Assembly (NCBI RefSeq): GCF_002953135.1 | Contig: NZ_CP026372.1 | Span: 3,831,501-3,895,500 of the forward strand | Length of the DNA stretch: 64,000 bases | Direction of reading: 5' to 3' | From: Sphingobium sp. SCG-1 | GTDB lineage: Bacteria; Pseudomonadota; Alphaproteobacteria; Sphingomonadales; Sphingomonadaceae | In this document: in pieces, positions 45,561 to 55,944 of the stretch | How positions within the stretch are numbered: the first letter of the stretch is position 1 | Layout of the letters: every line of letters begins with the position of its first letter | Made by a program: the position numbers and the translations under genes | Notes under the pieces: generated by a model | Told to the model about the DNA's origin: nothing | What the model saw: only the letters and a program-made list of their open reading frames with translations | The model's database searches: none

Positions 45561-46886
45561 TCACAGTTCTTCGAGTACTTCAGCCTTATCGAGTGCGGTG
45601 CGGTACGGCCCACGGATAGACCAGATTGCCAAACTGGCGAACGGTCCTGTAACGAATATCAGAGCTGCCAATCCGTAGCCGATCGCGAACTGGCCCTTGA
45701 AGAACTGGTCGGAAATAAGGGCCGCAAGCGGCGGCCCGAGACCCAGTCCGACAAGCCCTGTTGCGGTAAGGTAAAGCGCCATGGCCCTCCCCCGCATGCG
45801 CCCTGGCGTCACCATCTGAATCAATATGGGCACGAGTACCGCCAGCGCAGCCGAAAAAAAGCCCCCGATCCCGATTGCAACGAACAAGAATGTCAAGGAC
45901 CGCATGAACCCGACAAGGCCGAAGCATATCCAGCTTATGGTGAGGGCGATTGCGAAAACGGTGATCAGCGCATCCTTGCGTCCCCTTGCCGTCCAGAAAC
46001 GAACGACGGACGGCCAGGTAATCGCGCCGATGAAGCCGGATAACAGCCCGACCGTGCCAAACATGTACCCCGCCTGAGAAGGGTGCATTCCATGACTACG
46101 GATCAATAACGTCGGCACCCATGCAATCTTAGCGCTATTACATATGGATATGGCGGCCGCACCCAGGAAAAGACCTCCATAAAGTCTTCTCTCCCCACGA
46201 AAATATGCCCATGCTTGACTGACAGTGGCAAACTCCTCCGCTTTGATGTCGCCCACTCTGACCGGCTCAGGGACAGTGAGTAACAGCAATGGCGCGAGCA
46301 GCAGACCGGGAAGCCCAACCAGCACGAAAGTGATCTGCCACGCCTCCAGCCCGAGAGAAGCGGACATACCCGTCGCCAATTGAAACATCAGCCCCCCGAA
46401 GACGAGAGCGCCGGTATACATGACCGCGCCAACCGCAGTATAGATTGTGGTGGGAAGAACCCGCTTATCACGGGGGAAAAGATCGGCAATGATAGAGATT
46501 ACCGCCGGCGAAAGCACCGCCTCACCGATAGCGACTCCTGAACGCAGAAAGATAAGCGAAAGAAAATTGGGCGCAAATCCAGAAGCGACTGTGCACAGGC
46601 TCCACAGGGCGACGCCGGCCGCGACCAGCGGCACCCTGCGATGCTTGTCAAGCAGATGAGCCAAAGGCAGGCCCATCAAGGCATATACCACGCCAAACCC
46701 CATACCGAACAGTATACCTAATTGCGTATCGGAAATGTGGAGATGCTCATGGATGGATGGCGCAAGAAGAGATAAAATCAGCCGGTCAATGAATGAAAAT
46801 CCGAACATGACCACAAATATAGACACGGCATACCAAGCCGAAAGCGTTGTGGTAGGCCGAGCAAACAAGGGAGAGGCCTGGACCAT
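45561..46886 (-). CDS. MFS transporter (spinster-like)
   Basis: A 441-residue major facilitator with 12 expected membrane helices. It has an N-terminal helix ending FSFIDRLILSLLAPSI, the loop LDKHRRVPLV between helices 2 and 3, and IADLFPRDKRVLPTTIYTAVGAV in the first half. It is very similar along its length to the transporter at 52163, so the two are recent paralogs. It is transcribed 1 nt after... the TonB receptor gene in the opposite order: its ATG directly follows the receptor stop region (46886/46887). Import of an aromatic or acidic substrate across the inner membrane is likely. Confidence 0.88.
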   Translation of the reverse strand: MVQASPLFARPTTTLSAWYAVSIFVVMFGFSFIDRLILSLLAPSIHEHLHISDTQLGILFGMGFGVVYALMGLPLAHLLDKHRRVPLVAAGVALWSLCTVASGFAPNFLSLIFLRSGVAIGEAVLSPAVISIIADLFPRDKRVLPTTIYTAVGAVMYTGALVFGGLMFQLATGMSASLGLEAWQITFVLVGLPGLLLAPLLLLTVPEPVRVGDIKAEEFATVSQAWAYFRGERRLYGGLFLGAAAISICNSAKIAWVPTLLIRSHGMHPSQAGYMFGTVGLLSGFIGAITWPSVVRFWTARGRKDALITVFAIALTISWICFGLVGFMRSLTFLFVAIGIGGFFSAALAVLVPILIQMVTPGRMRGRAMALYLTATGLVGLGLGPPLAALISDQFFKGQFAIGYGLAALIFVTGPFASLAIWSIRGPYRTALDKAEVLEEL

Positions 46887-49562
46887 TTAAAACTTCCATT
46901 CCGCCGCAACCCCATAGGTGCGTGGTGCGGCAGGCGATCCCTGATCTCCACTACCGGCGGCCGACACGTTTGAATAGTATTTCTCTCCCAGCAGATTCTT
47001 CGCCCACAGGCGGAACTTCCAGTCCTTGCCCGGCAACACTAGTGAAGTTTCCATGTTAACTACATCATATGCTGGCTGCTTGACGCGGTTGCTTGCTTCC
47101 CAAAAAAACCCACTATTGTGCGCCCAAGAGGCATTCAAGTTCAATGTTCCTAGTCCAGTATCAACTTCCCAGTTTGCACCTAATGACGACGTGAACTTAG
47201 GTGATCGCTCCAATCTGTTTCCGGACGCATCGATATTGGTAGTCACGTTATTATAGGGAGCCACTAATCTTGGCACCGTTACTATGGCGCTCGAAAATGA
47301 TTTATACTTCGCGTTAAGAACGCCGATATTGGCATTGAGCGTGAATTTTGGAGTTAGCGCGCCGATAATTTCGGCCTCGCCGCCATAAATTTCGGCCTTG
47401 CCCGCGTTGGTTAGCAAAGCAATAGGAGGCGGCGTGATCAATGTCGTAACCTGAAGATTGCTATAGTCATAATAGAAGCCAGACAGGTTAAGCCGCAGCC
47501 TGCGATCCAATAAATCGCTTTTCAATCCCACCTCGTAAGCGTCGAGCACTTCCGGCTTGACAGGAGGCGCGATGTTCTGTTGCGGACAGGCAGTGCCGAC
47601 AAGATTGACGGTGCACATCGATCCAACATTGAATTGCCCTGCTTTGAAACCGCGATTGAAACTGGCATAAATCAGCATCCCCGCTGTCAAGCGATGATCA
47701 AGCGCAATGCGCCATGTTAGCTTCCTGAACGTGTCCTTTTGGGGTTGAACGAGACGGGATAACTGGCCCGGTCGATCCGCAAGCGCAGGCAACGGTATTG
47801 TCGTTACATCCAGACCGACGGTATATTGCTGCGCCTCCAGCCGATCTTGGGAATATCGAAGGCCTAACGTAAGCCGGGTATCCCGTGCCAAAGATAGGGT
47901 GGCTTGGCCATAAGCAGCTATGCCATCCGTTTTCTGTGACGCAATACGCTCATTTAAATCTTGCAGGAAGTACCCACGAACTACTCTGTTGCCGTCATCT
48001 CTTGCATCAATATTTATATAATAAAGACCGGCGGTATATTCCAGCCATGCAGGCCCAAATCCTCCATTGGACAGGATTTGCAATTCCTGTGTGAAGGCTC
48101 TTGTACTACGCTTTGTACTGGCTTGAGAAGAATTGACAATCGGCGTACCATCAACAGGAAAAAATACGTACGATGATACTTTTTGATAAGATGTTATAGA
48201 CTTTATATCTATCATATCGGCTTCGTAACTGGCTTCGGAAGATGCTAAATAGCTTTGGTTTCGGCCAATCCATGGAGCATCTGAATCATAATTATAGAAT
48301 CCGGAATTATAAACATAAGGCACCACCCCGTTTCCTGACAAAATTGATCCATAGACACCATGACGATATAGGCCCTGATCGCTCTTAAGCTTTGAATACA
48401 TCCCGCTTATCTTGATTTTCGTCCGTTCGTTCGGGGTCATCACAAACTTGGATCGAATACCAAGCTCATCGAGCGCTCCGGCGCGCCGGTTAAAATCCGG
48501 CAAAGTCACAGGTTGTCCGCTTACGAGAACCGTTCCCGCGCTTTGCGGGCTAAAGACATTCCTGCCCCAGCCCTTATCCTGATGATTATATGTAACAGAA
48601 ATGTCTCCAGCTATCTCATTATTGCCGGCGCTGAGATACATCCCCCCATTGAACGTGTCGTAATTGCCGTAGCCTACGCTAATCTTGCCTGACGTCCCCG
48701 GACCCGGATCACCAGTGATCACGTGCGTGAGGCCGCCTGTTGCGTTGCGTCCAAAAAGCGTCCCCTGCGGACCTTTTAGAACTTCGATGCGCTTGATGTT
48801 GTTCAGAGAAAAAAGCATTGAGTTGGCGGAGACCACATAGACGCCATCGATATAGCTAGCGATCGTAGCCGCGTTGCCGGTCGTCGTTGATGACGTTCCA
48901 ATACCTCTGAGATAAACCTGCGCGGAGTCGCCTGCGCGGCTGAAAATAAGGCTTGGAACCAAAGTGCTGATATCGGTCAGTCTGGTCGCGCCTTGGCGTT
49001 CCAGACCTTCTGACGTGAGCGCATTTATCGCGATCGGAACGGATTGAAGTCGCTCGTCGCGCCTCTGTGCCGTGACGACGATATCTTCGATACCTGTATC
49101 TAGCGCTTCGCTCAGCGCCGGTTGCGCCATCTGGGCCACAGGAGAGATGGGGATCGAAATCGCCACTTTGGCTGGGGCGGCGCGGAAAACCGCATAACCG
49201 CCGTCCGCATTGCGCTGGAAGCCAAGGCCGGTCCCACGCAAAAGGCGGCCCAGCGCATCTTCGAACGTCATGGTGCCGCTGATCGCCATAACATATCGTC
49301 CGCCGACGAGGGCCGGATCGACTGCAACAGCGACGCTGGTCGCGCTGGATAATTCGAGCAAGGCCACATCGAGAGGCCCTGCCGGGAGCGAAATTGTCGT
49401 CGCCGCCGCCTCTGCTGCTCGCGCGAGCGGGGCAGCGACAGTTGCAGTTGCGGTCAGCGCGAGCGCGGTGGCGGTAATCCAACTTTGGCGTGAAATGTTA
49501 TTTGGGTGGCGTCGTGCCCCGGATTCAGAATCCCGACGTCCAATATTGGCTAGAAGTGCCAT
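46887..49562 (-). CDS. TonB-dependent receptor with STN signalling domain (FecA-like)
   Basis: An 891-residue receptor. A signal peptide is near 25-50 (ITATALALTATATVAAPLARAAEA). An STN domain follows at about 55-125 (TISLPAGPLDVALLELS, GTMTFEDALGRLLRGTGL), then DIIVTAQ-like TonB box EDIVVTAQRRDERLQS, plug motif IEVLKGPQGTLFGRNATGG, and a barrel ending YGVAAEWKF. The start MALLANIGRR is chosen because AGGGG lies 6 nt upstream; the frame is open 62 codons more. The STN domain should contact the FecR encoded upstream, so substrate binding can induce the operon through FecI. Confidence 0.9.
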   Translation of the reverse strand: MALLANIGRRDSESGARRHPNNISRQSWITATALALTATATVAAPLARAAEAAATTISLPAGPLDVALLELSSATSVAVAVDPALVGGRYVMAISGTMTFEDALGRLLRGTGLGFQRNADGGYAVFRAAPAKVAISIPISPVAQMAQPALSEALDTGIEDIVVTAQRRDERLQSVPIAINALTSEGLERQGATRLTDISTLVPSLIFSRAGDSAQVYLRGIGTSSTTTGNAATIASYIDGVYVVSANSMLFSLNNIKRIEVLKGPQGTLFGRNATGGLTHVITGDPGPGTSGKISVGYGNYDTFNGGMYLSAGNNEIAGDISVTYNHQDKGWGRNVFSPQSAGTVLVSGQPVTLPDFNRRAGALDELGIRSKFVMTPNERTKIKISGMYSKLKSDQGLYRHGVYGSILSGNGVVPYVYNSGFYNYDSDAPWIGRNQSYLASSEASYEADMIDIKSITSYQKVSSYVFFPVDGTPIVNSSQASTKRSTRAFTQELQILSNGGFGPAWLEYTAGLYYINIDARDDGNRVVRGYFLQDLNERIASQKTDGIAAYGQATLSLARDTRLTLGLRYSQDRLEAQQYTVGLDVTTIPLPALADRPGQLSRLVQPQKDTFRKLTWRIALDHRLTAGMLIYASFNRGFKAGQFNVGSMCTVNLVGTACPQQNIAPPVKPEVLDAYEVGLKSDLLDRRLRLNLSGFYYDYSNLQVTTLITPPPIALLTNAGKAEIYGGEAEIIGALTPKFTLNANIGVLNAKYKSFSSAIVTVPRLVAPYNNVTTNIDASGNRLERSPKFTSSLGANWEVDTGLGTLNLNASWAHNSGFFWEASNRVKQPAYDVVNMETSLVLPGKDWKFRLWAKNLLGEKYYSNVSAAGSGDQGSPAAPRTYGVAAEWKF

Positions 49563-49816
49563 AATCATCCCCTCTCGTCGGCCACTTTTTGTGGCGTTGT
49601 TTGGGCCAGGCCATGGTCGCGCTACGCTTTTGTTCACATTCGCGCTGCCTGCTTCCCGGTCTCCACCCGAGAGACGAAACGAAAGTAGAAAAATTCCAAC
49701 CGCCCGTGCGCTGTTAAAAATATTCTCGCTTTGACTAGGCACGAGCATCCGAGGTTCGGGACGTCCTACCGGCCGACCTCAGATGGCGCCATAACGTGAT
49801 ATCCGGTGGAGCGCCG

Positions 49817-50893
49817 TCATCTGGCTTCCGGGTGGAGCACCAATCCATTCGGGGAATGTTCAACCGTCAGCGGCCGTGTAGCTTCCAGAGCGGAGAGTAG
49901 CTTGCTGGTTTCTTGTCCATCCATGGAGGCGGTGACGCGCATTTCCCCTAATGCCTCGCCATCGATGCGCACCTTCACCTCTCGGTAGCGATTGATCTCC
50001 TGCACCACACGATTCAGCGGCGTATCGCGAAAGTTGAGCCGTCCAGTCTGCCATGACGATTCAGTCAGCGGGTCAAAATGGCTTGGAACGCCAATCCGGC
50101 CGTCGGGCTTCGTGAACGCCTGCTGCCCTGCGGCCAAGCGCACTTGCCAAGGCGATTCCCTGCCTACGGGCTTCCCCACCCCGCTGGGGAGACGCTCCAC
50201 GTTTACGATGCCGTGCGTCACAGATATGGCAACACCTTCACGCCAGCGTGTCACATCGAAGTGCGTGCCGACGACCCGGACCTGCGTCAGCGCCGCGCGC
50301 ACGAAGAAGGGGCGCCTAGCGTCATGAACTACCTCGAAATAGGCGCCGCCTTTGGTCAGTTCAATCCGGCGCAGATTTTTGGAAAACTGAGCGACGATAG
50401 TACTCTCGGGACGGAGCGTCGCCTGGCTGCCGTCAGGCAAGATCACGATCTTTACCTGACCGATCACGCTGGCATAGAGCTGTCGTTCCACCGGCGGTAT
50501 AGTATCCATGCGCCAGATACCCACCATTAACAAAAGTGTAGCCGCTATCGCCCCGGCAGCCGCCAAAACCCTGCATCGCGTCGGCCATGCATCTGTTCGA
50601 CGTTTTTTCCATTTCCTGACCGCAGAATTCCAGTGGCCAACGCTCTTGTTGCGAATGGGCCGGGTAGTCCACTTCTCACCTTCTATCAGGCTGAGGTTGC
50701 GCCAGATCAGATCGGCATGCCTATAGGCATGGACATGGACCTCCGCTTCCCCCAGCCATCGGGAAAAGCCGGACCGGCCCTCCTCCGTCGTTTCGCCCGA
50801 ATAAAGATAGGCTACCCACCCCGCCGCCTGATCTTCAGGAGAATCGTTCCTCTGGCGAAGCAGGTTCAACAATACCCTCTTGTCTTTACCCAT
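49817..50893 (-). CDS. fecR: FecR-type anti-sigma / signal transducer
   Basis: A 358-residue inner-membrane regulator. The N-terminal cytoplasmic part (RQRNDSPEDQAAGWVAYLYSG, then a DUF4880-like FSRWLG) is followed by one membrane helix near 110-128 (VLAAAGAIAATLLLMVGIW). The periplasmic FecR domain has GQVKIVILPDGSQATLRPES and GGAYFEVVHDARRPF, and the end shows an STN-like region (FRDTPLNRVVQEINRY). Its start overlaps the sigma gene by 8 bp, with AAGGCGAG upstream. It passes the signal from the receptor at 46887 to the sigma factor at 50886. Confidence 0.9.
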   Translation of the reverse strand: MGKDKRVLLNLLRQRNDSPEDQAAGWVAYLYSGETTEEGRSGFSRWLGEAEVHVHAYRHADLIWRNLSLIEGEKWTTRPIRNKSVGHWNSAVRKWKKRRTDAWPTRCRVLAAAGAIAATLLLMVGIWRMDTIPPVERQLYASVIGQVKIVILPDGSQATLRPESTIVAQFSKNLRRIELTKGGAYFEVVHDARRPFFVRAALTQVRVVGTHFDVTRWREGVAISVTHGIVNVERLPSGVGKPVGRESPWQVRLAAGQQAFTKPDGRIGVPSHFDPLTESSWQTGRLNFRDTPLNRVVQEINRYREVKVRIDGEALGEMRVTASMDGQETSKLLSALEATRPLTVEHSPNGLVLHPEAR

Positions 50894-51482
50894 CGGACGG
50901 CTCGCCTTCTTCGCGGCATGCATCATAGCGGTCGAGTGCGCTCCGAATAGTGATTAGCGCCGACTGCAATTGACGGAACACGTCGGATTTGCTCCAGCCT
51001 GTATCTGCCGCGATCTCTTCGAAGGTTTGGCTGCGGAAGCGGCTTCGCATCAGGACTTCATTCTGTTTTGGCGGGAGTCCATCGATTACCTTTGCCATAT
51101 GCCCGAACCTCTCTTTCGACAGAAAGACGTATTCAGGCGTCATTTCTTCCTGGTCCTGGCCATTCCTGTACATTTCGTCATCGATAAAAGCTCGCGTCCG
51201 CTTCATCCATCCAACGGCGTCGAGATATGCGTTGACCGCAGTCCTGTACAAAAAGGACTTGGGATGACGTATATGTTCTATGTTTTCGACTGCCGCTATC
51301 CGTTCGAACGCCGTCTGGGCAATGTCCTCCGGAGCGGGTGGGCCCGCCCCATAGCGGCGACGCAACCAACCGACCAGGGAACTGCCCTGAGAACGGTAGA
51401 GCTTCTCCACGAAGCGCGCGCGATGTATGGCTTCAGCATCAAACGCGACGATATGTTTGACCTGAGATTCTTTGCCCGCCAT
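50886..51482 (-). CDS. fecI: FecI-type ECF sigma factor
   Basis: A 198-residue ECF sigma factor. Region 2 is at LVGWLRRRYGAGPPAPEDIAQTAFERI, then HPKSFLYRTAVNAYLDAVG. Region 4 is at LPPKQNEVLMRSRFRSQTFEEIAADTGWSKSDVFRQLQSA. It heads the minus-strand fecI-fecR-receptor-MFS set. The natural target is the promoter in the 254-bp gap (49563-49816) before the receptor gene. No strong ribosome binding site is visible before the ATG. Confidence 0.9.
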   Translation of the reverse strand: MAGKESQVKHIVAFDAEAIHRARFVEKLYRSQGSSLVGWLRRRYGAGPPAPEDIAQTAFERIAAVENIEHIRHPKSFLYRTAVNAYLDAVGWMKRTRAFIDDEMYRNGQDQEEMTPEYVFLSKERFGHMAKVIDGLPPKQNEVLMRSRFRSQTFEEIAADTGWSKSDVFRQLQSALITIRSALDRYDACREEGEPSDG

Positions 51483-52162
51483 CTAAAGACGACAAGCGGC
51501 TACTAGTTTGCCTCTATCCACCTGCGCTAACACCGCGGCGATGTTCCGTTACCCGCCGACCGCGATTGCCCAGGAAGGCATACGTCGAGTTTGCTACGTT
51601 CCAGGCAGTAGGGGCAGTCCTTATTCTGCCTTTCGGCAACAACCTATGGTTGCTGATGCTCGCCGACAATATTTCGGCGCCGGCAGTGATGTGGCAAGTT
51701 AGAGTGACATTCCCGTTGCTCGAATCTGCACGCCGGACGCGTTTAACGACCATCTATCGTCATGATGTGTTAAGACGGAGCCTGTGAGCCGCCATCTTTG
51801 CGGCTTCGGCTGGAACGGCACCTTCTTTTATGTTGTTGGCGCTTGCATCTGCGTCTCTAGCCTGTCCGTTATAGGGCTCAAAGCAAAAGCGGCCTTACGG
51901 CAAGAGGGGATAACCGCAATGCGATGTCTTAATATCCACCCGCGTCATGATGACAGGCGATCTTACCGATCGGCTGGGGGCTTCACTCATCTGAACTGTC
52001 ATGTTTTTCAAGCTTGATGGCGACTCCGGCGTTCAAGTCTGGTCTGTCCATGTTGCCAATACAGGCGATTGGGCGTCCGGCGACCCGCTCTGCTCGGTGC
52101 ACGCTACAGGCACAGTTCTGGCTGACAATGCGATAAGGTAAAAGGTAAAGGGTCTGCCATAC
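51483..52162. other. 680-bp divergent intergenic region, no gene seen
   Basis: This stretch lies between the fecI start and the plus-strand MFS gene. Several frames of 60-80 codons occur on both strands, but none has recognisable motifs or a good start. It should hold promoters for both directions; no clear hairpin or operator was identified. Confidence 0.4.
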
Positions 52163-53506
52163 ATGCCTGCCGACGCTCCATTTCCCGCCAACATTTCCGA
52201 TCCGTCGCGCGTCGCTCCGCATCGCGCGTGGTATGCGGTCTGTATTTTCGTACTGCTCTATACCATATCCTATGTGGACCGCCTCATACTCTCCCTCCTG
52301 GCACCGGCGGTCAGCCAGTCTCTGAGCATTACCGACACGCAGATTGGCGTCCTGATCGGACTGGGCTTTGGAGTTCTCTACTCACTGACCGGACTGCCGC
52401 TCGCCCATATACTGGATCAGCGGCGACGGGTACCGCTAGTTGCGTTAGGTGTGGCGCTCTGGAGTTGCAGCACCATCGCGTCCGGCTTCGCGCCGAGCTT
52501 CGCGTGGCTCCTGGTTTTCCGCTCCGGCGTTGCGGTAGGCGAGGCGGTGCTGTCCCCCGCCGCAATTTCGCTCATTGCCGACCTCTTCCCACGAGAAAAA
52601 CGAACGCTGCCCACCACGGTCTACACTGCGGTCGGCGCCGTCATGTATTCAGGATCGTACATAGCAGGCGGCGCGGCTCTGCAACTTGCGACCATAACGG
52701 CGGCGCGATTCGGGCTGGAGCCCTGGCAACTCACCCTTGTGTTTGTCGGACTTCCCGGCCTGCTGCTGGCACCATTACTCTTGTTTACCATTACCGAACC
52801 GGCGCGCAGGGATGACGTCGCGACTGACCAGTTCGCCACGGTCGCGCAGGCCTACGCCTATCTCTGCCGAGAAAAGAAGCTGTATGGCGGCATTTTTCTA
52901 GGCGTTGCGATTATCGGCATGATCAACTTCGCCACCACCACATGGACGCCGACCCTTTTGATCCGGGGACACGGGATGAGCGCACCGCAGGCTGGCTACG
53001 CCTACGGAACGGTGGGATTGCTCTGTGGCGTGCTGGGCGCCATGTGCTGGCCAGCAGTCGTCAGCGCGTGGACGCGCCGGGGGCGACGGGATGCACTCGT
53101 TACGGTCTTCGCCCTGACGCAGACTGTGACGTGGCTCAGCTTTGCCGTGGTCGGGCTTGCCCGCTCGGAGATCATACTGCTCGTCGCGGCAGGCATCGGT
53201 ACATTTTTTTCGACGGCGCTTGGGGTGCTGGTCCCGATGCTGATCCAACTCGTCACCCCCGGACGGATGCGCGCGCGAGTAATGGCGCTGTACCTGACGG
53301 CAGCGAGCCTTGTCGGACTTGCGGGTGGCCCGCCCCTTGCAGCCTTGCTGAGCGAAACTTTTTTCTCCGGCCGGTTCGCGATCGGATCAGGCCTCGCCGT
53401 CCTCGTCCTGGCGACCGGCCCAGTCGCCAGCATCGCAATCTGGTTGATCCACGGGCCTTATCGGAGAGCATTGGACGAGGCGGAGATGCGGGAGACAGCC
53501 CGGTAG
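52163..53506 (+). CDS. MFS transporter, paralog of the 45561 transporter
   Basis: A 447-residue major facilitator with 12 expected helices. The same landmarks recur as in the transporter at 45561: DRLILSLLAPAV, TDTQIGVLIGLGFGVLYSLTGLPLAH, EAVLSPAAISLIADLFPREKR, TPGRMRARVMALYLTAASLVG, and IHGPYRRALDEAE at the end. The two flank the fecI-fecR-receptor set on opposite strands, pointing to a duplication. AAAGGTAAAGGG lies upstream of the ATG. It heads a plus-strand group with a thioesterase and two acyl-CoA dehydrogenases. Confidence 0.9.
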   Translation: MPADAPFPANISDPSRVAPHRAWYAVCIFVLLYTISYVDRLILSLLAPAVSQSLSITDTQIGVLIGLGFGVLYSLTGLPLAHILDQRRRVPLVALGVALWSCSTIASGFAPSFAWLLVFRSGVAVGEAVLSPAAISLIADLFPREKRTLPTTVYTAVGAVMYSGSYIAGGAALQLATITAARFGLEPWQLTLVFVGLPGLLLAPLLLFTITEPARRDDVATDQFATVAQAYAYLCREKKLYGGIFLGVAIIGMINFATTTWTPTLLIRGHGMSAPQAGYAYGTVGLLCGVLGAMCWPAVVSAWTRRGRRDALVTVFALTQTVTWLSFAVVGLARSEIILLVAAGIGTFFSTALGVLVPMLIQLVTPGRMRARVMALYLTAASLVGLAGGPPLAALLSETFFSGRFAIGSGLAVLVLATGPVASIAIWLIHGPYRRALDEAEMRETAR

Positions 53507-53621
53507 AACCGGGAAGCTCCGAAAGCCATCGCCAAATCACGTTCATCTTCCTGGCGGCCCTGCGTCAGCAACTGGCTTCGTATGGAAACGCCGGTTTTCG
53601 CCAAACAAGGAGCCGCTATAT

Positions 53622-54521
53622 ATGTGTATGAACCGCAATGCTGGGGAGGAGGCAGCAACGGCCGCGCAACACGTCGCCGATCTGCTGCATTTACTGAATC
53701 TTGAAGAGATCGACGTGGATCTCCATCGAGGTCGGGAGCAGACTGAGCGGCAGGGCCGAGTATTCGGTGGCCAAGTTATTGCACAAGCGCTTGCTGCCGG
53801 CATCCGTTCTGCCAGCGGCAAGGTCGTCCATTCCCTCCACTCCTATTTTATGCGGCCCGGCGATAGCAGTCTTCCTATCACATACCAGATCAGACGGGAC
53901 TTCGACGGCGGCAGCTTCTCCACCCGGCGGGTGACCGCCATTCAGGGCGATCACCCCATTCTGGTCATGATGATATCCTTTCAGCGGACCGAAAACGGCG
54001 CACATCATCAGATCGCGATGCCCGACGTGCCCCCGCCCGATGATCTCATGAGCCAAACGGACATGCTGGCGGAAGAAGGCGGCGAAATGCCGCCAGGGGC
54101 AGCTAACTTCCGACTGCTCCGACGCCCCATCGAATTCCGGCCCTGTGAATGGCATTCGGTCCTCACCCCCACCGCTCGCCCACCCCGCAGCGCGAGCTGG
54201 TTCCGCGCTGTCAGCACGCCGGGGGACGATCCGGACGTGCACCGGGCGGTGCTTGCTTACGCATCTGACATGATGCTGCTGGGCACATGCCTGCGCCCTC
54301 ATGGCGTGTCATGGGCCACCCCGACGCTCCAGATGGCTAGCCTCGACCATGCAATCTGGTTTCACGAGACTTTTCGCGTCGATGATTGGCTGCTCTATGT
54401 CGGTGAAAGTCCTTGGGCAGGCCATGCGCGTGGATTCAATCGTGGACAAATATTCACCCGGGACGGGCGTCTTGTTGCGAGCGTCGCCCAGGAAGGTCTC
54501 ATTCGCCTGCGTGATCTGTAG
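53622..54521 (+). CDS. tesB: acyl-CoA thioesterase II
   Basis: A 299-residue double-hotdog thioesterase. Both hotdog halves are seen: GRVFGGQVIAQALAAG with VHSLHSYFMRPGD in the first, and the second with ASLDHAIWFH (catalytic Asp) and ASVAQEGLIR (catalytic Gln). It hydrolyses acyl-CoA to free acid and CoA, perhaps releasing CoA from dead-end or final pathway thioesters. AAGGAG lies 9 nt before the ATG. It is 115 bp after the MFS gene and 111 bp before the acyl-CoA dehydrogenase pair. Confidence 0.93.
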   Translation: MCMNRNAGEEAATAAQHVADLLHLLNLEEIDVDLHRGREQTERQGRVFGGQVIAQALAAGIRSASGKVVHSLHSYFMRPGDSSLPITYQIRRDFDGGSFSTRRVTAIQGDHPILVMMISFQRTENGAHHQIAMPDVPPPDDLMSQTDMLAEEGGEMPPGAANFRLLRRPIEFRPCEWHSVLTPTARPPRSASWFRAVSTPGDDPDVHRAVLAYASDMMLLGTCLRPHGVSWATPTLQMASLDHAIWFHETFRVDDWLLYVGESPWAGHARGFNRGQIFTRDGRLVASVAQEGLIRLRDL

Positions 54522-54632
54522 ACTATTCAACCCTGTTCTATCACCGCACCTGACCATGGGGAGGTAGGGTTTGATCCCTGTCGCCGGTCTCCATTCACAT
54601 GCAGAGCGCCACGCTGAAGTGAGGACTCCCCT

Positions 54633-55828
54633 ATGATGAATTTCGAACTGACCAAGAATACGAAGGATCTTCTCGCCCAGATCGAGGATTGGTCCGTCAA
54701 TCACGTCCGTCCCTATGCACGCGCGGTAGACGACACCTACATGCTTCCCGACAATCTGGGAGAGATCGCCGGCAAATGCCCAATCATCCACAGCCCACTT
54801 GATTTTTGGCACACTGGGCCGGGCGTACGCGGCCGGGAGGACGATAAGGCCTACAACGAGTCGCTGAACGGGGGGGGTCGGTGTTGGGACTTCTGGTCAC
54901 GGAAGCCGCCCAGGCCGGGGACGGCTGGGGTCTCCAGACCCTGCCAGGCAACAATATGGGAGAGATCGCGGTTCGCGCGATGGGCAGTCCGGAACAGATT
55001 GACAAATGGGCCGATGGGATCCGGCGCGGCGAATTCCAGAAGACCGCGATCGCTATGACCGAAAAGCATTGCGGTCTCGACCTGTCGCAGATCAAGACTA
55101 CCGCCGTCAAAAAGGGCGATCACTGGGTGCTCAATGGCTCCAAGCATTGGATTTCACACGCGGCGACCGCCGATTTTCTAATCGTCCTCGCCCAGACCCA
55201 GCCCGGCAGCGGTATGGCCGGCGCCCGTCCCTTCATTGTTTCGCGCAAGGATGAAGGCCTGATCGTGACAATCGAGCGTCTAGAAAAGATGGGAACGCGT
55301 AACCTCTCACAGGCAGCGATAGAATTTCGGGATATCATGCTTCCTGAAGACCGGCTGCTCGACAGCGGCACGCTGATGGACTTCCTGACGGTTCTGGCCG
55401 GGACCCGCCCTTTCTGCGCGGCAACGGCGATCGGGACCGCGTCCACGATGCTGAACTACTCCGAGAAATGGCTGAATGAGCATGACCGCCCCTGGTCGTT
55501 GCGCCGTCGCGAGAGGGTTAAGGAGGTCGTCGAGGAAGCGCGCGGCGCGCTCGACAAGGCACGCCGGATGGTGCTTCGCGCGGGGTGGGTGCATGATCAG
55601 GGCCGTGCTGACAATGTGCTCAGCCAGAAAGCGAAAGGCTACTCCGCGCCAATTACGCAGGGTGTGGCACTGAAAGCCATGCAACTCATGGGGCCGGAGG
55701 CATGGTCAAAAGACCATCTGATGGAAAAATGGTATCGGGACGTAAAGTTCGTCGATCTGGTCGACGGCACGCGTAACCTGCACCGGCTGACCGTCGCCCG
55801 CGCCGAGTTCGGCGGCGGTGTACGCTGA
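54633..55828 (+). pseudogene. acyl-CoA dehydrogenase, frameshifted at a G8 tract
   Basis: One acyl-CoA dehydrogenase is split over two frames. The first part starts MMNFELTKNTKDLLAQIEDW and is in frame to the G run at 54870-54877 (after codon 79). The rest continues from VLGLLVTEAAQAGDGWG in another frame to 55828. One added G (or two removed) restores a frame of 398 codons, so this may be a sequencing error, a slippage site or a true mutation. The C-terminal catalytic region reads YRDVKFVDLVDGT, with Asp where Glu is normal. It lies directly before the intact acyl-CoA dehydrogenase at 55945, a likely partner subunit. Confidence 0.82.
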
Positions 55829-55944
55829 ACATGCCCGATTTTTAGTCGGGGCCGACGGCGCCTCGCTGGCCCTGACTGTTCCATTCCTTTTTATTGACGT
55901 TGGGCGCCAGCCGGTTTTCGCGGCGATACCCATAGGAGAAAATG

